Assembly: GCA_023396555.1 (NCBI GenBank)
Contig: JAEWWC010000041.1
Coordinates: 1-9,226, forward strand
Source: Bacillota bacterium
Lineage (GTDB): Bacteria > Bacillota > Clostridia > Christensenellales > SZUA-584
Reading direction: 5' to 3'
DNA: 9,226 nucleotides
Made by a program: the position numbers and the translations under genes. The notes beneath the pieces were generated by a model. The model saw only the letters and a program-made list of their open reading frames with translations. It had not been told where the DNA came from and did not search any database. Position 1 is the stretch's first letter; each line of letters starts with the position of its first letter. Positions 6,123 through 9,226 of this stretch are shown here, piece by piece.

Positions 6123-7055
6123 TTAGTCGCGCAGTTCCTTGCCGGTCAGCTCCAGGAACACGTCGTTCAGCGTCGGCGGCTCGCAGTACACCCGGCCGTG
6201 CGCAATATTACGGCTGCCAAGGTATGCCAGTATCGACGACAGGTTGCTGTGTCCATGCTCCGCATTCACCGTCAGTGTTTGCCCGGAAACTTCTGCGGAC
6301 AGTACGTTGGGCAGCTGCTTCACCGCGTCCAGCAAGCCGTTGTAAGCGCCCAGCAGCTCCACCGTGATCTTCTCGCCCTTTTTAATCATGCCCTTCAGCT
6401 CGCTGTTGGTGCCCATCGCGATGGTCTTGCCCTTATCCATGATGGCGATGCGCGTGCAGATCTGCTCCACTTCTTCCATGTAGTGAGAGGTGTATATCAC
6501 CGCCGCACCCTGCCTGTTCAGCTCCTTGATGCCTTCGAGTATATTGTTGCGGCTCTGCGGGTCCACCGCCACCGTGGGCTCGTCGAGTATGATGAGCTTC
6601 GGCTTGTGCGCGATGCCGCAGGCGATATTCAGACGCCGGAGCAAACCGCCGGACAGCTTCTTGGGGTAGAACTTCCGAAAGTCCTCCAGCCCCACAAACT
6701 TGATCGCTTCCTCTACCAGCTCCGCGCGCTTTTGTTTGTCTTCCACATACAGCCCGCAGAAATAGCTGATGTTCTGCTGCACCGTCATTTCGTTGAATAC
6801 CGCGACGTTCTGCATCACGATGCCGATATCGCGCTTGATATCATACGCGTCCGGCTTCATCGGTTTTCCGAACACTTCCACCGTTCCCTTGTCGAACTTC
6901 AGCAGCGACAGTATGCAGTTGATCGTCGTCGTCTTGCCGGAGCCGTTGGGTCCCAGCAGGCCGAATATCTCGCCCTCTTCCACATCCAAGCTGAAATGAT
7001 CGAGCGCGATCAGATCGCCGTATCTTTTGACCAGATTTTTAACGCTGACTACCAT
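6123..7055 (-). CDS. ABC transporter ATP-binding protein of the exporter
   Basis: This 310-residue cytoplasmic ATPase energises the two permeases encoded downstream. Walker A is GPNGSGKTT (35-43), the Q-loop is IVMQN (79-83), the signature is LSGGLLRRL (134-142), Walker B is LIILDEPT (154-161) and the switch His is in YTSH (188-191, His191). Where related ATPases usually have GLDP after Walker B, this one reads AVDP (163-166). A C-terminal extension of about 75 residues (from 236) is typical of drug and antibiotic exporter ATPases, such as the DrrA and LnrL groups. The ATG at 7055 is chosen because GGAGGG stands six bases ahead. The frame is open to 7142, but that start would put the extra residues across the ribosome-binding site and promoter. 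It is the first gene of the operon, divergent from the sensor operon. Confidence 0.96.
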   Translation of the reverse strand: MVVSVKNLVKRYGDLIALDHFSLDVEEGEIFGLLGPNGSGKTTTINCILSLLKFDKGTVEVFGKPMKPDAYDIKRDIGIVMQNVAVFNEMTVQQNISYFCGLYVEDKQKRAELVEEAIKFVGLEDFRKFYPKKLSGGLLRRLNIACGIAHKPKLIILDEPTVAVDPQSRNNILEGIKELNRQGAAVIYTSHYMEEVEQICTRIAIMDKGKTIAMGTNSELKGMIKKGEKITVELLGAYNGLLDAVKQLPNVLSAEVSGQTLTVNAEHGHSNLSSILAYLGSRNIAHGRVYCEPPTLNDVFLELTGKELRD

Positions 7056-7061
7056 AAAAAA

Positions 7062-7067
7062 CCCTCC
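7062..7067 (-). promoter_or_regulatory. Shine-Dalgarno site fixing the exporter ATPase start
   Basis: Minus-strand GGAGGG lies six bases before the ATG at 7055. It decides against the longer readings of the same frame that begin at 7085 or 7142. Confidence 0.85.
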
Positions 7068-7083
7068 AAACTTTGTTGTCTTC

Positions 7084-7112
7084 ATTGTAGTCAAAACACA
7101 AATCACTTCACA
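7084..7112 (-). promoter_or_regulatory. Probable activator-dependent promoter of the ABC operon
   Basis: On the minus strand TACAAT (7089-7084) is a good -10 box, giving a start near 7077 and a leader of about 22 bases. The hexamer 17 bases upstream (7112-7107) is a poor match to TTGACA and instead forms half of the palindrome at 7107-7117. A good -10 with a protein site in place of the -35 is the usual design of a response-regulator-activated promoter. Confidence 0.5.
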
Positions 7113-7126
7113 GTGAAACGCCTCAC
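7103..7126. promoter_or_regulatory. Phased GTGA/TCAC half-sites over the ABC promoter, candidate regulator site
   Basis: TCAC (7103-7106), GTGA (7113-7116) and TCAC (7123-7126) begin exactly 10 bases apart, one helical turn. Within this block TTCAC-A-GTGAA (7107-7117) is a perfect 5+1+5 palindrome overlapping the -35 position of the exporter promoter. The divergent response regulator is the obvious candidate binder, but this is inference. Confidence 0.45.
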
Positions 7127-7136
7127 AAAATGAGTA

Positions 7137-7148
7137 TGACATTTGTCA
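7137..7148. promoter_or_regulatory. Palindrome TGACA-TT-TGTCA, candidate operator
   Basis: This perfect 5+2+5 inverted repeat lies ten bases upstream of the -35 box of the sensor operon and about 60 bases upstream of the exporter start site. The position suits an activator or autoregulatory site for either direction. The regulator is not identified. Confidence 0.4.
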
Positions 7149-7157
7149 CTGTTCCCG

Positions 7158-7186
7158 TTGCCTTTCATCACGCCAAATGTTAGAAT
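7158..7186 (+). promoter_or_regulatory. Probable sigma-A promoter of the two-component operon
   Basis: TTGCCT (7158-7163) and TAGAAT (7181-7186) are 17 bases apart, each close to consensus. The start would be near 7193, about 49 bases before the first gene of the operon. This promoter is better formed than the divergent exporter promoter, consistent with basal production of the sensing proteins. Confidence 0.6.
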
Positions 7187-7191
7187 TTGTG

Positions 7192-7205
7192 TGACAGACG
7201 GGTCA
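7192..7205. promoter_or_regulatory. TGAC...GTCA inverted repeat at the sensor-operon start site
   Basis: TGAC (7192-7195) and GTCA (7202-7205) are separated by six bases, repeating the 10-base spacing of the other half-sites in this region. Overlap with the predicted transcription start would suit repression. It is short and may be coincidental. Confidence 0.25.
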
Positions 7206-7241
7206 ATCGCCCGGTACCAACGATCGCGAAAGAGGATAATC

Positions 7242-7715
7242 ATGCTGACAGTGAAGGAGCAGGCCGAGGTCTGCCGTATAGGTCTCGTCACCGGGCTGCT
7301 CTCGCAGCAGGAGGTGACCGGCTGGGCGGACGGCATCATAGAGGCGTACGATAGCCCGGACAGCGCCATCATCGACATTTCGCTGATGGGCAGCGCAGAC
7401 CTGCCGGCTCTGGTGTCCGCGCTGTTCGACGTGAGAGGCGAAGCGGACTCCGGCAGGGTAGTCAACACGGCGCTGGGCGCGTGCGCCGATAAGCTCCGGC
7501 AAGGTAGTCTGACCGCGGACGAAGCTGCCGCAGTGCTGGACAGGCTCGCCCCCGATATGTCCTGCCGCCGGTGCAACATACTGGCCGAATACGATACACT
7601 TGTCGATTCCAAAACAGCAGCCGCCATACGCGCCGCGCTGAACGAAAATGCTGTTGCAGAATTCCTCGCCCCCTATGCCGTTTATGCCACGAACATCACG
7701 CTGGAAAGAGCCTGA
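7242..7715 (+). CDS. Unrecognised 157-residue soluble protein, first gene of sensor operon
   Basis: I do not recognise this protein. It has no signal peptide and no membrane segment. It is rich in Ala, Leu and Asp, looks mostly helical, and carries a CRRC pair (Cys108, Cys111) plus Cys11 and Cys81, so a redox or metal role is possible but unproven. AGAGGA stands five bases before the ATG at 7242. The frame is open upstream to 7143, but that would run through the promoter and has no better start. The stop is only three bases before the histidine kinase start, and the kinase's ribosome-binding site lies within this gene's last codons. Co-translation with the kinase is therefore likely. It may be an accessory to signalling, such as a partner of the kinase. 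Base composition matches its neighbours. Confidence 0.8.
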   Translation: MLTVKEQAEVCRIGLVTGLLSQQEVTGWADGIIEAYDSPDSAIIDISLMGSADLPALVSALFDVRGEADSGRVVNTALGACADKLRQGSLTADEAAAVLDRLAPDMSCRRCNILAEYDTLVDSKTAAAIRAALNENAVAEFLAPYAVYATNITLERA

Positions 7716-7718
7716 CTT

Positions 7719-8783
7719 ATGAGCAAGCTCATCGATAAGCTGATACTGTTCATCATCTGCATCGCCGTGCTGGCGCAATACCGGGCGGATATTTTTATCG
7801 TCGTGCCGGTGATCAGCGCCATCGCGGCCAGCGCGCTGCTGACCTACACCGAAAATGTGACCGGCGCTGCGGTCATGGTTATCTGGTGCGGACTGTGCAT
7901 TCCATTCCCGACCTTTATCTTCTTTTTGCCGCTGATCAGTTACGATCTGTTTCAGTCGCGCTGGCGCTGGGCATTGGCTGCCGCGGTGCTGGCCCTGGGC
8001 GTGGGCTATGTGAATCTGCCGCTGGACAAATGCCTTTTTATCGTGTTGTTCGTGGCGCTGTCGTATCTGCTCAAGCGGCGCACCACCGAGCTGGAGCGGC
8101 AAAAGACCGAATACCTGTCGCTGCGCGACACGGCCAAGGAGTTCTCGTTGCAGCTGGAAAACAAAAACAGGGAGCTGCTGGACAAGCAGGACTACGAGAT
8201 TCATCTCGCCACGCTGAACGAACGCAACCGCATTGCGCGGGACATCCACGACAACATCGGGCACATACTGTCCAACACCATACTGCAGACGGGCGCTCTG
8301 ATGGCCACTTGCCAGGACGAGGCGCTTAAAGCGCGGCTGAATACGCTTAAAGACACGCTATCCCAGGGAATGGACAGCATACGCAGCAGCATCCATGACC
8401 TGCACGAAGAGTCCGTGGACCTGTACGCCGAAGTCAAGTCGCTAGCGGATGGCTTCACGTTCTGCGCACTGTCGCTGGACTACGATGTGGAATCCATCCC
8501 GCCCAAGGCGGTGAAGTACGCGCTGCTGGCCGTGGCCCGGGAGGCGCTGTCCAACGTGATCCGTCATTCCGACGCCACGCGCGTGACGGTGACACTGCGG
8601 GAGCATCCGGCGTTCTACCAGCTGGTGATACGGGACAACGGCAGCAAAAAAACGTCTACAGGCGACGGCATCGGCCTCAAAAACATCACGCAGCGCGTTA
8701 CAGCCTTAAGCGGCCGCGTCAACATCACCGGCGACGACGGCTTTACCGTATTCGTATCCATACCCAAGGAGAGTAAACTATGA
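7719..8783 (+). CDS. Sensor histidine kinase, DesK/LiaS/NarL-partner type
   Basis: This 354-residue membrane kinase phosphorylates the response regulator encoded next. Residues 1-118 contain about five hydrophobic segments (around 6-20, 24-42, 47-73, 84-98 and 104-118) with only short connecting loops. There is no extracellular sensing domain, so the signal is probably sensed in or at the membrane, as in DesK and LnrJ kinases. A coiled-coil-like linker (about 120-165) leads to the HisKA_3 box ERNRIARDIHDNIGH (168-182), with the phosphorylated His at 177. The ATPase domain has the N box REALSNVIRHS (274-284, Asn279), the DNG box (306-308) and the glycine box GDGIGLKN (315-322). The stop overlaps the regulator start as ATGA, a sign of coupled translation. 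The ligand is unknown. Confidence 0.95.
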   Translation: MSKLIDKLILFIICIAVLAQYRADIFIVVPVISAIAASALLTYTENVTGAAVMVIWCGLCIPFPTFIFFLPLISYDLFQSRWRWALAAAVLALGVGYVNLPLDKCLFIVLFVALSYLLKRRTTELERQKTEYLSLRDTAKEFSLQLENKNRELLDKQDYEIHLATLNERNRIARDIHDNIGHILSNTILQTGALMATCQDEALKARLNTLKDTLSQGMDSIRSSIHDLHEESVDLYAEVKSLADGFTFCALSLDYDVESIPPKAVKYALLAVAREALSNVIRHSDATRVTVTLREHPAFYQLVIRDNGSKKTSTGDGIGLKNITQRVTALSGRVNITGDDGFTVFVSIPKESKL

Positions 8784-9226
8784 AACTGGTCATCGTAGAC
8801 GACGACGCCCTGGTGGGGCTGTCGCTTAAAACCATCATCGAAGCCACACCCGGCATGGAGGTGGCCGCGATCGGTCACAACGGTAACGAAGCCATCGCTT
8901 TGTACGATAAACACCGCCCCGACGTGCTGCTGATGGACATCCGAATGGACACGATGACGGGTCTGGAAGCGGGCGAGACCATACTCAAGCAGCATCCGGA
9001 TGCACGCGTGCTGTTCCTCACCACGTTCGCGGATGACGAATACATCGTTAAAGCGCTCAAGATGGGCGCGAAGGGCTATCTCTTAAAGCAAAACTTTGAG
9101 AGCATCATCCCGTCGCTCAAGGCTGTGGAAGCGGGCCAGAGCGTATTCGGCGAGGACATCGTCGCCAAAATACCCACGCTAATGGGCTCGGGCGGCAAAA
9201 CGGATGCCAAAGCGCTGGGCCTCACC
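8780..9226 (+). CDS. Response regulator, NarL/FixJ type, 3' end cut by window edge
   Basis: This cytoplasmic transcription factor is activated by the neighbouring kinase. 149 residues are visible. The receiver domain (1 to about 118) has the acidic cluster DDD (7-9), the phospho-acceptor Asp53 in LLMDIRM (50-56), the switch Thr81 in LTTF (80-83) and Lys103 in YLLK (100-103). A linker of about 25 residues follows. The sequence ends at LGLT, where a LuxR-type helix-turn-helix would begin (usually LTxRE), so the DNA-binding domain lies outside the window. HisKA_3 kinases normally pair with this regulator class, which supports the assignment. AAGGAG precedes the ATG at 8780, which overlaps the kinase stop by four bases. 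Likely targets are the divergent exporter promoter and its own promoter. Confidence 0.95.
   Translation, partial: MKLVIVDDDALVGLSLKTIIEATPGMEVAAIGHNGNEAIALYDKHRPDVLLMDIRMDTMTGLEAGETILKQHPDARVLFLTTFADDEYIVKALKMGAKGYLLKQNFESIIPSLKAVEAGQSVFGEDIVAKIPTLMGSGGKTDAKALGLT

Noticed and set aside
5958..7133. 391-codon plus-strand frame opposite the ABC ATPase and permease
   Set aside because: His/Arg/Leu/Gln-rich antisense shadow. The minus strand carries intact ABC motifs.
7103..7627. 174-codon Ser/Ala-rich minus-strand frame
   Set aside because: It overlaps the divergent promoter region and the 157-residue gene, has no good ribosome-binding site, and its Ser-rich content is what the complement of Ala-rich coding gives.
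7203..8264. 353-codon minus-strand frame opposite the small protein and the kinase
   Set aside because: Composition is typical of antisense shadows (Gln, Arg, Gly, Asp rich), and the plus-strand genes have clear motifs, ribosome sites and operon spacing.

Overview
The window looks like chromosomal DNA of a moderately GC-rich Gram-positive bacterium, most likely a member of the Clostridia. The basis is strong AGGAGG-type ribosome-binding sites, U-tract intrinsic terminators, consensus-like sigma-A promoters, a LnrLMN/DesKR-style exporter plus two-component arrangement, and an Amt-PII fusion. This placement is inference from gene style, not a taxonomic proof. I see no transposon, phage, CRISPR, tRNA or rRNA.

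Layout. (1) Positions 1-1346, minus strand: a CoA-acylating methylmalonate-semialdehyde dehydrogenase whose C-terminus is cut by the window edge, with a good promoter about 140 bases upstream of its start. (2) Positions 1347-1995: a 649-base gene-free region. Its right half is an elaborate leader for the next gene: a near-consensus promoter with an inverted repeat in its spacer, an intrinsic terminator almost at the start of the transcript, then a weaker second promoter followed by a second terminator-like hairpin. (3) Positions 1996-3711, plus strand: an ammonium channel (Amt) fused in one polypeptide to a C-terminal PII (GlnK-like) regulatory domain. The PII part keeps its effector-binding residues but has Met where the uridylylated Tyr51 normally sits. 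A strong hairpin terminator (3740-3783) separates it from the convergent operon.

(4) Positions 7055-3808, minus strand: a three-gene ABC-2 export operon (ATPase, permease, permease) with 16-base spacing and then a 14-base overlap. Its gene order and protein sizes resemble the Bacillus LnrLMN (linearmycin-resistance) family. (5) Positions 7242-9226, plus strand, divergent from the exporter: an unrecognised 157-residue soluble protein, a DesK/LiaS-type histidine kinase, and a NarL/FixJ-type response regulator cut by the right edge just before its DNA-binding domain.

How the parts fit. The kinase-regulator pair probably senses a membrane-active compound or membrane state and switches on the divergent exporter. 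The shared 186-base intergenic region supports this. The exporter promoter has a good -10 but a poor -35 replaced by a palindrome, and GTGA/TCAC and TGAC/GTCA half-sites recur at 10-base steps. The Amt-PII gene is a separate nitrogen-uptake unit and the dehydrogenase a separate catabolic gene. The points most worth a second look are the double promoter/terminator leader of the Amt-PII fusion, the loss of the PII modification site, the half-site array, and the unknown small protein leading the two-component operon.
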